Source: CATQHP01 sp965214915 (GTDB lineage Bacteria; Acidobacteriota; Terriglobia; Bryobacterales; UBA6623). From it: 64,000 nt of DNA. Location: the NCBI GenBank assembly GCA_965214915.1, contig CBDCCP010000001.1:1674001-1738000 (forward strand). The letters run 5' to 3'. Below, piece by piece: positions 1 to 9,014 of this stretch (position 1 is its first letter; every line of letters starts with the position of its first letter). The notes beneath the pieces were generated by a model. The model had not been told where the DNA came from. It was given only the letters and a program-made list of their open reading frames with translations, and ran no database searches. The translations under genes and the position numbers were made by a program.

Positions 1-1108
1 ACCAGCGGTCGCGCGGGCTTGCCGCGCCGTGCAGCAAGGTCGGCGACAGATCGACCGAATCGTACTTGCGGTCGGCCGCGAGCCGCGCGCCCGTCAGCGC
101 CGCGAAAGTCGCCATCAGATCGACGTTCGCGCCGATGCCCGTAATCACGTCGGGCTCGATCGTTCCCGGCCAGTAGAAAATGCCGGGAACTCGAAACCCG
201 CCCTCCCAGGCGGTCATTTTCCCGTCCCGCAAAGGCCCCGCCGACCCGCCCAGGTCGTAATAGGTGCGCCACGGCCCGTTGTCGCTCGAAAAAAAGATCA
301 GCGTCCGCCCGCCGATGCCCGCTTCTTCGACGGCTTCGAGGATGCGTCCCACCGACCAGTCGATTTCCTCGATCACGTCGCCGTAGAGGCCCGCTTCGCT
401 GCGCCCCTCGAAAGCGGGCGAGCGGAAGATCGGCACATGCGGCATGTTGTGCGCAAGGTAAAGGAAAAACCGCTCGTCTTTGTGCTCGCGGATCCATTTC
501 GCGGCCTCGTCGCCGTAGCGCTGGGTCAACAGCGGTTGATCGATCGGATTTTCCAGCGTCTCCCGCTGCCGCAGGAGCGGAATGTCGTAATCCTCGTTCT
601 TGGCGTCGCGGGTCGTTTGGTAAGTGCGCGCGATGCCCGGCTTGAGCGGCGCGTCGTTGCTGCCCGGCGTGCCGTAAAAATAGTCGAAGCCCTGATCGTT
701 GGGATGCATTCCCTCGTCCATGCCGAGGTGCCATTTGCCGATCATGCCGGTGGCGTAGCCCCTTGCGCGCAGCATCTCGGCGAGCGTCGTCTCGCTCGCC
801 GGAACGTTCGCCCAGCGGTTCAGCCCGCCGCCGTGAATGCGGATCGGCATGCGCCCGGTCATCAGCGCCGCGCGGCTGGGGTTGCAGACGCTCGAAGAGG
901 CGTAGAACGAAGTCCAGCGCTGGCCCTCCGCGGCCATCCGGTCGAGGTTCGGGGTGCGGATCAGCGGGTGGCCGTAAGAGCCGAGATCGCCGTAGCCGAG
1001 ATCGTCCGCGAGAACTACCACGATGTTCGGAGGCGGCGGCGGCGGCGCGGCGGCGGGCGCCGGCAAGAGCGCAGCCGCCAACGCCGCAAGAAACGGTTTT
1101 TTCCACAT
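1..1108 (-). CDS. Secreted sulfatase (formylglycine-dependent), 3' end outside window
   Basis: Hydrolyses sulfate esters, probably of polysaccharides, outside the cytoplasm. The reverse-strand reading frame opens at ATG 1108 with MWKKPFLAALAAALLPAPA, a signal peptide, followed by a proline run and then NIVVVLADDLGYGDLG, the metal-binding start of the sulfatase fold. The catalytic motif CNPSR (Cys about residue 75) is present; this Cys is the one converted to formylglycine. GKWHLG and SSDNGP follow in the usual order. About 369 codons are visible and the frame is still open at base 1, so the C-terminal part is missing. It diverges from the acyl-CoA dehydrogenase gene across 71 bp. The substrate cannot be deduced. 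No maturase for the cysteine lies in the window. Confidence 0.93.
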   Translation of the reverse strand, partial: MWKKPFLAALAAALLPAPAAAPPPPPPNIVVVLADDLGYGDLGSYGHPLIRTPNLDRMAAEGQRWTSFYASSSVCNPSRAALMTGRMPIRIHGGGLNRWANVPASETTLAEMLRARGYATGMIGKWHLGMDEGMHPNDQGFDYFYGTPGSNDAPLKPGIARTYQTTRDAKNEDYDIPLLRQRETLENPIDQPLLTQRYGDEAAKWIREHKDERFFLYLAHNMPHVPIFRSPAFEGRSEAGLYGDVIEEIDWSVGRILEAVEEAGIGGRTLIFFSSDNGPWRTYYDLGGSAGPLRDGKMTAWEGGFRVPGIFYWPGTIEPDVITGIGANVDLMATFAALTGARLAADRKYDSVDLSPTLLHGAASPRDRW

Positions 1109-1153
1109 GATGCGTACAAGAGTGTAGCCCAGCCCGTCGAAGACGCGGGTTGC

Positions 1154-1171
1154 TAGAATTTCAAGGGAAGG
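1154..1171 (+). promoter_or_regulatory. Probable -10 element and Shine-Dalgarno before the acyl-CoA dehydrogenase
   Basis: TAGAAT at 1154-1159 resembles a -10 hexamer. GGGAAGG at 1165-1171 is a Shine-Dalgarno 8 bases before ATG 1180. This site decides for the start at 1180 rather than the in-frame codon at 1150. No convincing -35 is seen. Confidence 0.5.
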
Positions 1172-1179
1172 ATTTCAGC

Positions 1180-2973
1180 ATGTCGACAACCGTTGCCCCC
1201 CTCGAAACCCCCGTTGCAGCGCCTCCCGGCGGCAGTTTTTTGATCGACGACGCGAAGCCGGAGCAAACGTTCACGCCCGAGGATTTCAGCGAAGAGCAGC
1301 GCCAGGCCGGCGCTACGGCAGACCGCTTCATGAGCGAAGAGGTCATCCCGGCGATTCCGGATTACGAGCAAAAAGCCCCAGGCGTGGCGCGGGGCCTGGT
1401 CGAAAAGGCCGGCGAGCTCGGGCTGCCGGCGGTGCTCGTCCCCGAAAAATACGACGGCCTCGAAATGGACGTCACCACCCAGATGGCGGTCAACGAGAGC
1501 GTCGGGCGCTACGCATCGTTTTCGACCACCTACGGCGCGCACGCCGGCATCGGCACGCTCCCGCTGGTGTTTTTCGGCACGGAGCGGCAGAAGCGGAAAT
1601 ACCTGCCCAAGCTCGTGACCGCCGAGTTGCTGGGGGCGTACTGCCTCAGCGAGCCCCAGGCCGGCAGCGACGCGCTCGCCTCCCTGACGCGCGCGGAGCT
1701 TACCCCCGACGGCAGGCATTACCTGCTCAACGGACAAAAGATGTGGATCTCGAACGGCGGCTGGGCGGACCTTTTTACGGTTTTCGCCAAAGTGGACGGC
1801 GAGAAGTTCAGCGCCTTTTTGGTCGAACGCTCCTGGGAAGGCGTCCGCCCGGGCGCCGAGGAGCACAAAATGGGCATCCACGGCAGCTCGACGACGGCGC
1901 TGTATCTCGACAACGTCAAGGTTCCCGTCGAAAATCTGCTCGGTGAGGTCGGACGCGGCCACGTCATCGCCTTCAATGTCTTGAACCTCGGCCGCTTGAA
2001 GCTCGGTTCTTCTTGCTCGGGCGGCGCGAAAGACGTCATCGCCGACGCGGCGCGCTACGCCAATCAGCGCAAGGCGTTCGGCCGGCCGATCGCCGACTTC
2101 GGGGCCATTCGGCAAAAGCTGGCCGACATGACGGCCAAGACGTTCGCCGGCGAGTCGCTGGTTTACCGCACTTCCGGGATGATCGACGCCCGCCTGGAAG
2201 GTTTCTCCTGGGACGCCCCGGGCGCTGCGAAGACGGCTCTCAAGGCGATCGAGGAATACGCGGTCGAGTGCTCGATCGCCAAGGTGTATCTTTCGGAGAT
2301 CCTCGATTTCGCCGTCGACGAAGCCGTGCAGATTCACGGCGGCTACGGATTCCACCAGGACTATGCGGTCGAACGCTCTTACCGCGACTCGCGCATCAAC
2401 CGCATATTCGAGGGAACCAACGAGATCAATCGTCTGCTCATCACCGGCATGCTGCTCAAGCGGGCGAGTCAAGGCCGCCTGGACTTGCAGAGCGCGGTCC
2501 AGAACCTCATGCTCGAGCTTGCGGGCGGGCGCGGCGCCCGCCCGTCGGGCGGCCCCTTCCCCGCGCAACGCGACATGATCGGACGCGCCAAAAAAGCAAC
2601 GCTGGCGATGGCGGGCCTGGCCTATCGGCGGTTCGGAGCCGGGCTGGAAGAGCAGCAGGAAGTCGCCGCCGCGATTGCCGACATGGCCATCGAGACGTAT
2701 GCGGCCGAGTCCGCTCTGCTCCGCGCCGAAAAGCTGGCCGCTGCCGGACGCGGCGAAACGACCGCCGACATCGTTACCGTGCTGGCGCAAGCGACGATGG
2801 GCGCCGTCGGCGAACGCGCGGCGCTGATCGTGGGCGCCTGCGCCGAGGGCGGCGAGCTCGAGCAATACTCCAAGACGCTGGCCAAGCTGACGCGCTTTAC
2901 GCCCGCCAACCTTCCGGCGGCCCGCGACCGCATCGCGGCCCACGTGCTGGAAGCCGAGAAATACGTCTTCTGA
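1180..2973 (+). CDS. Acyl-CoA dehydrogenase, long (VLCAD/ACAD9-like, FadE type)
   Basis: FAD enzyme for the first step of fatty-acyl-CoA beta-oxidation, 597 residues from ATG 1180, which has a good Shine-Dalgarno. It has the family order: helical N-domain, FAD-binding middle motif YCLSEPQAGSDA (about residue 165), MWISNGGWADLF, then the C-terminal helical domain with HGGYGFHQDY and RIFEGTNEIN, whose first Glu is the catalytic base position. A further 150-residue C-terminal helical extension is typical of the long, very-long-chain type (Bacillus FadE, mitochondrial ACAD9/VLCAD) rather than the 380-residue short forms. It stands alone between a divergent sulfatase and a restriction-modification island. 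The family is clear; chain-length preference is inferred only from protein length. Confidence 0.93.
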   Translation: MSTTVAPLETPVAAPPGGSFLIDDAKPEQTFTPEDFSEEQRQAGATADRFMSEEVIPAIPDYEQKAPGVARGLVEKAGELGLPAVLVPEKYDGLEMDVTTQMAVNESVGRYASFSTTYGAHAGIGTLPLVFFGTERQKRKYLPKLVTAELLGAYCLSEPQAGSDALASLTRAELTPDGRHYLLNGQKMWISNGGWADLFTVFAKVDGEKFSAFLVERSWEGVRPGAEEHKMGIHGSSTTALYLDNVKVPVENLLGEVGRGHVIAFNVLNLGRLKLGSSCSGGAKDVIADAARYANQRKAFGRPIADFGAIRQKLADMTAKTFAGESLVYRTSGMIDARLEGFSWDAPGAAKTALKAIEEYAVECSIAKVYLSEILDFAVDEAVQIHGGYGFHQDYAVERSYRDSRINRIFEGTNEINRLLITGMLLKRASQGRLDLQSAVQNLMLELAGGRGARPSGGPFPAQRDMIGRAKKATLAMAGLAYRRFGAGLEEQQEVAAAIADMAIETYAAESALLRAEKLAAAGRGETTADIVTVLAQATMGAVGERAALIVGACAEGGELEQYSKTLAKLTRFTPANLPAARDRIAAHVLEAEKYVF

Positions 2974-3220
2974 GCGCGCCGCCGCGCATGGCGGAAAGAG
3001 AAGCTCTCGTTGCCGCGTTTGTTTCGATAGCTGCGTTGAGGAAAGGAAAACAACGATGCTTGACAAGCTGACGGCAGGTTGGCGAACATGACCAAACATG
3101 GCCCAAGGCGCACGGACCGTACGGGGTTGAGTGCGGCATATCTGGAATGACCGTTATTACGCAGGGAATGGTTGGGAAGCAGTTCCGGTATCGGGACTTG
3201 GCGGTCGGAGCGTTTCGCCG

Positions 3221-4094
3221 ATGATCGAGGAGCCTCCCACAGTCAACGCGAGCGGAACAGGCCGCCGCGTGGCTCCCCACAGTTCGTTCCGCCGTTCCAA
3301 GCGGCTGATTGCCTTTGGCTGGTACGGGGGAAAATTCAGTCACCTGGACTTCATTCTTCCCCCACATTCCGCTTGATGCGAAGCACTTTTGCGATGTCTT
3401 CGGGGGATCGGCAGCCATCCTCATCAACCTTCATCCCTATCCGGTAGAAACCTACAATGACATCGATTCCGAGCTGGTCAACTTCTTCGCGACGCTCCGT
3501 AATCACGGAGCGGAGCTCATCAAGGCGATCGGTCTGACTCCCTTTTCCCGCGAGGAATTGATTCGGGCCTGCGAACCCGCAAACAACCTCTCGCGACTGG
3601 AGCGCGCGAGACGGTTCTACGTTCGCGCCCGGCAGACGCGTACCGGATTGGCGCAAACAAGCAGCGAAGGGCGTTGGGCGCATTGCGTGCTTACTTCGCG
3701 AGCCGGGATGGCGGGAGCGGTTTCCCGCTGGCTTGGCTCCGTAGAGGGTCTTTCCGAGATCGCCCAACGCCTCCAGAGGGTGCAAATCGAAAACGCTCCC
3801 GCGCTTGACGTAATCCGGCGGTACGACACGGAGCAAACCGTGTTCTACCTCGATCCGCCCTACGTGCATTCCGTGCGCGGCGATGCAGCCGCTTACGGCT
3901 ATGAGATGACGGACTACCAGCACCGGGAACTCGCCGCGGTGCTGGGGGGCATTCGCGGGCGGGCCGTGCTTTCCGGCTACCGAACCGATCTTTATGACGA
4001 CTTGTTTGCAGACTGGAGGCGCGTGGACGCCCCGGAGCGTCTCTGCAACTCGGTGCGCAAGCCGCGCCAAGAGTCCTTGTGGTTGAACTTTTAG
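3221..4094 (+). pseudogene. DNA adenine methyltransferase (D12/Dam class), frameshifted
   Basis: N6-adenine methyltransferase of the Dam/D12 class, presumably the protective partner of the endonuclease that follows. The SAM-binding start KRLIAFGWYGGKFSHLDFIL is read in one frame. The continuation PHIPLDAKHFCDVFGGSAA, the catalytic motif DPPYVHS (about 3856) and the rest up to LWLNF are read in another. The frames meet in a run of five C at 3359-3363; four C would restore the family consensus, so there is one extra base. It is either a sequencing or assembly indel, a real lesion, or a phase-variable switch. The true start is unclear: ATG 3131, ATG 3221 or GTG 3269 are possible and none has a good Shine-Dalgarno. 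Without repair the start-proximal product ends at 3376. Confidence 0.82.
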
Positions 4095-4106
4095 GAGCGC
4101 CGCTCG

Positions 4107-5177
4107 TTGAGTCCTGAACAAGTCCGTGCGTGGGTGGATACGGAGTGGCAGCGCGTCCTGGAAGAAGCAGAGGGGGAGCCTGACCCGGACATCGACCGGT
4201 TCGTGAACTCGAATATCGTTTCTTTGCGCTATGCGTTCGTGACTCAATTGCTCGGCAAGGCCGCGGACCCCGCCCGCAGCCTGATGTGCCTGCAACGCAG
4301 TTCATCCGAAAAGGGAGCGTGGGATGCGCGGAGTTTTTCCACGGCGGTAATCGTTCCCTGGGTTGCCGATAACCATAACGTCTTGGGAACCAGCGCGGAA
4401 CCCTATGTGAGTAAGCCTTTGCGCCGCGCCCGCCTCGACAGCGGTATGTCTCATCTCAGGAACAAGGCGCAGTGGCAAGCCTTGGCGGACTTCTTCGTTC
4501 CATTGGAGAACGAACGGCCGGAAGCCATCGAGGAGATCTTCAGGCGTTGTCTGCGGAGCTTGGCGCGCAGGCTCGCACGGCAGAAATTCAAGTACCCGAT
4601 TCCGAAGCGGGTCGGCATGAACGATCTGGACGGCCTGCTGAAATCGTTTCTCGGTACGCCAAGCCGCGGACTGCGTCCACTCGCGGCTTCCGTCGCTTTG
4701 ATGCGTACGTTGGGAGATGCCTTTTCGCTGTTCTCCAGCGTGAAATCTCAAGGATTGAACGAAGCCGATGCAGCAGGCGGCATGCCTGGAGACATCGTGT
4801 GTTACGGCCGAGACAAAAAAGTCGCGCTTGTGGTCGAAGTCAAAGATTACGAACTCACGGTGGCGGATTTGCGGGCTTCCGTCAGGAAGGCGCACGAGGC
4901 CGAGGATCGGTTGTCAAACCTCTTATTTGCCGTTCCGGGCATCAAGGAGCAGGACCGAAACGAAATAGAAACTCGGATTCGGAGCACGTGGGCATCGGGC
5001 CTCAATGTCTATCGAGTCGATATCGAAACGCTCGCCGGAACGACATTCGTCTTGCTCGACGAGGAATGGAGAACGAAGTTCCTGAAGGAAATAGGCGAAG
5101 AACTCGATACGCGCGGAGAGCACCGACACCGTGAAGCATGGCGCCGTTTGCTGTCCGAACTGGGAGAGAAATCGTGA
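4107..5177 (+). CDS. Type II restriction endonuclease, SacI-like (PD-(D/E)XK)
   Basis: Predicted restriction enzyme of 356 residues. From TTG 4107 it follows the methyltransferase stop by 12 bases, with GGAG from the end of that gene as ribosome site. The catalytic core is visible near residues 230-250: MPGDIVCY supplies the metal-binding Asp, and VVEVKDYEL supplies the E-x-K pair. The layout resembles R.SacI from memory: similar length, a WDARSFSTAVIVPW block in the middle, then GDI...EVK. That family cuts GAGCTC, but specificity here is not proven, and M.SacI is a cytosine methyltransferase whereas the partner here is an adenine methyltransferase. Base composition is less GC-rich than the neighbours, as expected for a transferred defence island. 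The frame is intact, in contrast to its partner. Confidence 0.72.
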   Translation: MSPEQVRAWVDTEWQRVLEEAEGEPDPDIDRFVNSNIVSLRYAFVTQLLGKAADPARSLMCLQRSSSEKGAWDARSFSTAVIVPWVADNHNVLGTSAEPYVSKPLRRARLDSGMSHLRNKAQWQALADFFVPLENERPEAIEEIFRRCLRSLARRLARQKFKYPIPKRVGMNDLDGLLKSFLGTPSRGLRPLAASVALMRTLGDAFSLFSSVKSQGLNEADAAGGMPGDIVCYGRDKKVALVVEVKDYELTVADLRASVRKAHEAEDRLSNLLFAVPGIKEQDRNEIETRIRSTWASGLNVYRVDIETLAGTTFVLLDEEWRTKFLKEIGEELDTRGEHRHREAWRRLLSELGEKS

Positions 5178-5252
5178 AGGGGGGACGCTTGCCGGTCCGC
5201 ACCGGCGGTTCGACAGGGAGAGAGGCGATCGGGAAGACCGCCGCCCCATGCA

Positions 5253-5299
5253 GCGGTCTTGCTATCCGCTATTCGCTATCCGCCGGCCGCGCAGCGGCC
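5253..5299 (-). repeat. Dispersed short repeat, copy 1 (inverted)
   Basis: Read on the minus strand: a GC-rich hairpin of type GGCCGC-TGC-GCGGCC, two or three GGATAG units, then CAAGACCGC. It overlaps the last codons of the haem-binding lipoprotein gene. Related copies are at 29484-29515 and 35029-35081. Confidence 0.6.
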
Positions 5300-8103
5300 T
5301 TGCCGTCTTCGAGCAGACGGAACAGTCCGGCCGCCGAGCGCATGTCGTAGGCGTCGAGCAGGTCCTCGGGCATGATCGATACGTCCGACTCGCGCAAATC
5401 CACGATCTTCGCGCGGGCGATCTCCACCGGGCGGTCGAGATCGGGAATCAGCACCGTGATCTTTTCCTCGTCTTCTTCCAGGATCATCGCCGAATAAACG
5501 TCGTCGGCCGTTTCGATCCGCCAGGAGCCGTACTGGTCGGATATCGTCTTCGAGGGGTAGAGCACCGCTTCGAGCATGTCGCGGCGGGTGAAGCGGTTGG
5601 CGACGGTCGTCAGATCCGGGCCGTAGTCCTTGCCCAGGTCGCCGTACTTGTGGCATTTGGCGCAGGCGTCGTTGAAAATCTTCACGCCGGTTTCGGCCTT
5701 GGCGATCGTGGTCATCGGGTCGTACATCATGTACTCGAAGATTTCCTGCTTGCTGTAGCCTTGGATACCGCGCTTGCGCGCATACACGTTCGGCTGCGTG
5801 TGGCCTCCCCTGCGGCGCAACTGCGCGAGCAACTCTTCGTCGTCCACCGGCGCGTATTCGGGGATCGCCGCATAGGCGGCCTGCTTCTCTCCCTCGCTGA
5901 AGAACGCCAGAGACGACTCGAACATGCGGTTGATGAAGCCGGGGAAGCTCGCCCCGCCGCGCCAGGCGCGCGCTTTCTGGAACCAGGCGACGAGCGTCTT
6001 TTTCTGCTCGGCGCTCCAGCCGCTGTCGATCTCCCGCAGGCAGTAAACATAGTGGATTTGCAGTTGCCGGTTCTCCTCGCCGTTGGGAATTTGGCTCAGG
6101 ATTTTCCCGATCGCTTCGGGCCGGCCGCTATAGGCCATCGTCCGCGCGTACTCGCGGTTCAGGCGCTCGTCGTCCGCCGGGAAACGCGGCGCGACCGTTT
6201 CGTAGATTTGATCGCGCAGACTCTGCCGGCAGCCGCCCTCGACCTCGATGCAGGCGAGGTGAAAGACCCGCAGCAAGGCCAACTCGTCTGCGGCGGACAG
6301 GCCGGGCCGCTTGAGCATCGACAGCGATTTCTCGAACACCGCTTCGAGTTCGATCGGCTGCGAGGCGGTGCGCACCAGGCCGAGCATCCCCGTTGCGGCG
6401 GCTGCGGCGTTTTGCTCCTCGATGACGAGGTCTTTCCACTCCTTGCGGTCGGTTTCCTCCAGCGCCGCGCGTCCGGCCCAGCGGACGAAGCGGTCGCCGT
6501 CGGCCAACAGGCGGTACAGGTCGGCCGTGGAGGCGAACCCCGCGCCGCCCATGCGCGCCAACGCCTCGGCCGCGCGCCTCCGCACGAACGGATCCGCGTC
6601 TTGCAGTCCCCTGGCGGCGATGGCCTTGGCGCGGTCGCTGCCGTGCTGTCCGACGACGTAGATCGCGGCCGCGCGCAGCGCGGCGTCCGGCGAGGCGTAG
6701 GCGGCGCGGATCAACTCCGCGTTCGGCTTCGGCCCGTAGCGCTGCAACAGGTGCAGCGCCTGCGCGCGGTCGGCTGCTTCCGCCTGCTCGTCGCGGACCA
6801 GCGCCGTCAACTCCGCGCCCCAGGCGTCGCCCATCGCGGCCTGCGTCTCGAGGAACCAGGCGTGGCTGAACGCCGACAGCGGCTGCGGCTGGCGCGCGAC
6901 CGCCAGGATGCTGCTGTCGGGCAGCCGCGCGCGGTTCGCTCCGTAGCCCTTGTAGGCCACGCGGAAGACGCCGCCCTGCGTGCCGCGCCCGCCCATCGTG
7001 AAATAGACCAGGCCGTCGGGGCCGACTTCCAGGTCGGTGACGTTGAGCGGCTCGCCGTAGATGAAATCCGTTGCCGGCTCGGCCAACTCGTAGGTCGCCC
7101 CCGCGCGGCGGAACTTCGACAGCACCACGCGGCCCCGCGACCAGTCGCCCTGCAGGAATCCGTCGAAGTAGGCGGCCGGGTAGGCGTAGCTGTGGTAGAA
7201 ATCGACGCCCACCGGCGAGCCTCGGCCGAGGTCGTCGACGGGCGGCAGCGAGTCCAGGTAGTAGGGCGGGAATTTGCCCGAGCCGGTGCGCCAGCCATAG
7301 TCCGCGGCGGGCACGCCGTGGACCGAGCGCACCTCGCGGTACCAGGGCAGGTCGATGTCCCACTCCATGTCGGAGTCGAAGGTAAAGACCTCGCCCGCGT
7401 AGTTGTAGGCATGGTTGTAGGGGTTGCGGAACCCGCCGAAAAGCAGGGAAAAGCTTTCGCCCCCGTTTTCGATGCGGAACAGCGCGCCGCCCGGCGCCAT
7501 GCGGCCCACGGCATGGCCGCGCGCGTCCATGTAACGTTCGAGCAACTGCGCTTCGCCGTAGTTCTTCAGCGGCGAGTCGGCGGCGATGCGCTCGGCGGGA
7601 ATGAAGGTGTGGTTGCCCAGCATCACGGTGGGGACGCCGTCCGGCCCGCGGCGGATGTCGTGCGGACCGTGCTCGCCGATGCGCCCCAGATAGCGCACGA
7701 CCGCTTCGCGCTCCTCGGCGGCGCCGTCGCCGTCCCGGTCGGTCAGCTTGAAGAGATAGGCTTCGCCGTCGCCGGGATGCGTACAGTCGGCGTAGAGCAC
7801 AGGGCCGTCGAACCAGATTCCCTGGCAGTTCTCCACCTCTTCGCTGATCGTCTGCTGCGTCTCGTAGAGGCCGTCGCCGTCGTTGTCGAGCAGCCTCGTC
7901 GGGTAGCTGCGCTCTTTCGAGACGACCAGCCGACCCGCGGCGTCGAAGGTGAGTTGAATCAGCGAGCCGACTTCGTCGTCGCCGGCGATCCGCTCCACGA
8001 CGAACCCCGGCGGGACTTGGAACGGACCTTCGAGAACGGGGTCCCACTGCGTGCCGCAGCCTGCGAGAAACGTCGCGAGAACGATCGGAACGAGGCGAGG
8101 CAT
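5269..8103 (-). CDS. Secreted haem-binding lipoprotein: beta-propeller, HEAT repeats, cytochrome-c-like domain (PVC type)
   Basis: 944-residue exported protein. The N-terminus MPRLVPIVLATFLAGCGT has a lipobox (LAGC), so it is a predicted lipoprotein. Residues 25-390 look like the sugar-dehydrogenase-like beta-propeller of PVC-type membrane-bound dehydrogenases (PPGFVVERIA, then DGLVYFTMGGRGTQGGVFR). Residues 420-600 contain HEAT-like helical repeats (AADRAQALHLLQRYG, VRRRAAEALARMG). The C-terminal 170 residues carry CAKCH, a single c-type haem site, and the family's conserved tail. It probably oxidises a sugar or alcohol and passes electrons to a respiratory acceptor; the substrate is unknown. 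A TACAAT -10 lies 10 bases before ATG 8103. The C-terminal codons overlap a dispersed repeat, so the last few residues may be recently acquired. Confidence 0.88.
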   Translation of the reverse strand: MPRLVPIVLATFLAGCGTQWDPVLEGPFQVPPGFVVERIAGDDEVGSLIQLTFDAAGRLVVSKERSYPTRLLDNDGDGLYETQQTISEEVENCQGIWFDGPVLYADCTHPGDGEAYLFKLTDRDGDGAAEEREAVVRYLGRIGEHGPHDIRRGPDGVPTVMLGNHTFIPAERIAADSPLKNYGEAQLLERYMDARGHAVGRMAPGGALFRIENGGESFSLLFGGFRNPYNHAYNYAGEVFTFDSDMEWDIDLPWYREVRSVHGVPAADYGWRTGSGKFPPYYLDSLPPVDDLGRGSPVGVDFYHSYAYPAAYFDGFLQGDWSRGRVVLSKFRRAGATYELAEPATDFIYGEPLNVTDLEVGPDGLVYFTMGGRGTQGGVFRVAYKGYGANRARLPDSSILAVARQPQPLSAFSHAWFLETQAAMGDAWGAELTALVRDEQAEAADRAQALHLLQRYGPKPNAELIRAAYASPDAALRAAAIYVVGQHGSDRAKAIAARGLQDADPFVRRRAAEALARMGGAGFASTADLYRLLADGDRFVRWAGRAALEETDRKEWKDLVIEEQNAAAAATGMLGLVRTASQPIELEAVFEKSLSMLKRPGLSAADELALLRVFHLACIEVEGGCRQSLRDQIYETVAPRFPADDERLNREYARTMAYSGRPEAIGKILSQIPNGEENRQLQIHYVYCLREIDSGWSAEQKKTLVAWFQKARAWRGGASFPGFINRMFESSLAFFSEGEKQAAYAAIPEYAPVDDEELLAQLRRRGGHTQPNVYARKRGIQGYSKQEIFEYMMYDPMTTIAKAETGVKIFNDACAKCHKYGDLGKDYGPDLTTVANRFTRRDMLEAVLYPSKTISDQYGSWRIETADDVYSAMILEEDEEKITVLIPDLDRPVEIARAKIVDLRESDVSIMPEDLLDAYDMRSAAGLFRLLEDGKAAARPADSE

Positions 8104-8113
8104 AGCTCTGCCG

Positions 8114-8119
8114 ATTGTA
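8114..8119 (-). promoter_or_regulatory. Putative -10 hexamer TACAAT, 10 bases before ATG 8103
   Basis: TACAAT on the minus strand directly precedes the lipoprotein start, which leaves room only for a very short 5' leader. No clear -35. It belongs to a recurrent pattern in this window. Confidence 0.4.
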
Positions 8120-8194
8120 GCGCCTTGCCCGCGGCTTGCCCCGCTCTGCGGAGGCCGTTTCCGGCTCGGAATAAAAGCGGCTTCGTTCAGCCTC

Positions 8195-8578
8195 TCACGC
8201 CGCTTGCGCCACTTCCGTTTCCGTCGCCGCTTCCGTCTTCAATCGCTTAATGTGCCGGAGAGCAGGGGCCGCCGCACGAGGCCGATTCAGCCGCTTGCGC
8301 GCCTGAGCGACGTCGTACTTGGTCTGAAGATCCATCCACGCATCGGCGGTAGCCCATCCCGCTGCTTCCATCTTCATCGCCAAGTCCAGCGTGATCGGGG
8401 CGCGTTCGTTTACCACGCGAGAAAGAGTGCTGCGGCTCACGCCCAGCTTCTCAGCCGCTGCGCTCACGCTCATGCCCGGATACTCTTCGAGAGCGTCCAG
8501 CCAGCCGGTCTTAATCATGCCGCCCGGGTGCGGAGGGTTCAACACCAACCACGCATTTTCTCTTTCCTCGTCGTTCAT
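8195..8578 (-). CDS. higA: Antitoxin HigA, XRE-type helix-turn-helix
   Basis: Antitoxin of a RelE/HigB-type toxin-antitoxin pair: binds and neutralises the toxin and represses its own operon. 127 residues from ATG 8578, chosen because AAAGGAG lies 8 bases upstream; the longer in-frame reading has no such site. The helix-turn-helix is at about residues 35-60 (SVSAAAEKLGVSRSTLSRVV), followed by the HigA signature APITLDLAMKMEAAGW and a basic C-terminal tail. It lies 29 bases after the toxin gene on the same strand, in the toxin-first order typical of higBA. Confidence 0.88.
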   Translation of the reverse strand: MNDEERENAWLVLNPPHPGGMIKTGWLDALEEYPGMSVSAAAEKLGVSRSTLSRVVNERAPITLDLAMKMEAAGWATADAWMDLQTKYDVAQARKRLNRPRAAAPALRHIKRLKTEAATETEVAQAA

Positions 8579-8607
8579 CGCATGACTCCTTTCTAACGAT
8601 AGTCTTC

Positions 8608-8871
8608 CTAATCGACATCGTAGGCGTCGCCGTTCTCGACGCGGAAGGTGATGCGCAGATTCCCCGACACCCTCACGCTCCATTCACCTTTACGGTTCCC
8701 CTTCAACCGATGCATACGATAAGTCGGCGATGCCAGGAATTCAAATGGATGTTTGTTCAGTACATCCAAAATACGGGCAATCCGCTTCAAGCGCCCTTGT
8801 GGCAGCCTCCGTGCATCGTCATCGGCGTAAAACCGCTTGAGCGCGCCGCTCTTGAATCCCCGAAGCGCCAC
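8608..8871 (-). CDS. higB: Toxin HigB (RelE superfamily mRNA interferase)
   Basis: Ribosome-dependent mRNA-cleaving toxin, 87 residues from GTG 8871. Family landmarks are FKSGALKRFY at the start, LPQGRLKRIARILDVLN in the middle, and the core strand motif HRLKGNRKGEWSVRVSGN then LRITFRVENGDAYDVD. It ends at VD, a few residues before the DYH seen in most relatives, so the extreme C-terminus is slightly short. Whether it is active cannot be told. Directly followed by higA. Confidence 0.87.
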   Translation of the reverse strand: MALRGFKSGALKRFYADDDARRLPQGRLKRIARILDVLNKHPFEFLASPTYRMHRLKGNRKGEWSVRVSGNLRITFRVENGDAYDVD

Positions 8872-8954
8872 CTGACCCAGTGTATTCGGGCAGCAGGGGC
8901 CGCCCGCTAGCCGCTGAACCCAAAGCGCCGCCGGTAACCGAGCCGATTCGGAAC

Positions 8955-8986
8955 AAAAAGCGGGCCCCGATTTCTCGGGGCCCGCT
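8955..8986 (-). terminator. Rho-independent terminator of the TonB receptor gene
   Basis: Perfect 12-bp inverted repeat AGCGGGCCCCGA / TCGGGGCCCGCT (8959-8970 and 8975-8986) with a 4-base loop. On the minus strand it is followed by a T run (8955-8958). It lies 29 bases after the TonB receptor stop codon. Confidence 0.85.
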
Positions 8987-9014
8987 GTTCGAGTGTGGTT
9001 GTCGCCTGTTGCGC

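Noticed and set aside
29..1156. 375-codon plus-strand open frame
   Set aside because: The minus strand encodes a clear sulfatase across the same bases.
3056..3150. Two overlapping mini-frames (11 and 20 codons) before the methyltransferase
   Set aside because: The first has an AGGAAAGG ribosome-like site, but neither resembles a known control or leader peptide and both are too short to judge.
5131..8250. 1039-codon plus-strand open frame
   Set aside because: Antisense to the haem-binding lipoprotein gene; low-complexity composition typical of high-GC mirror frames.
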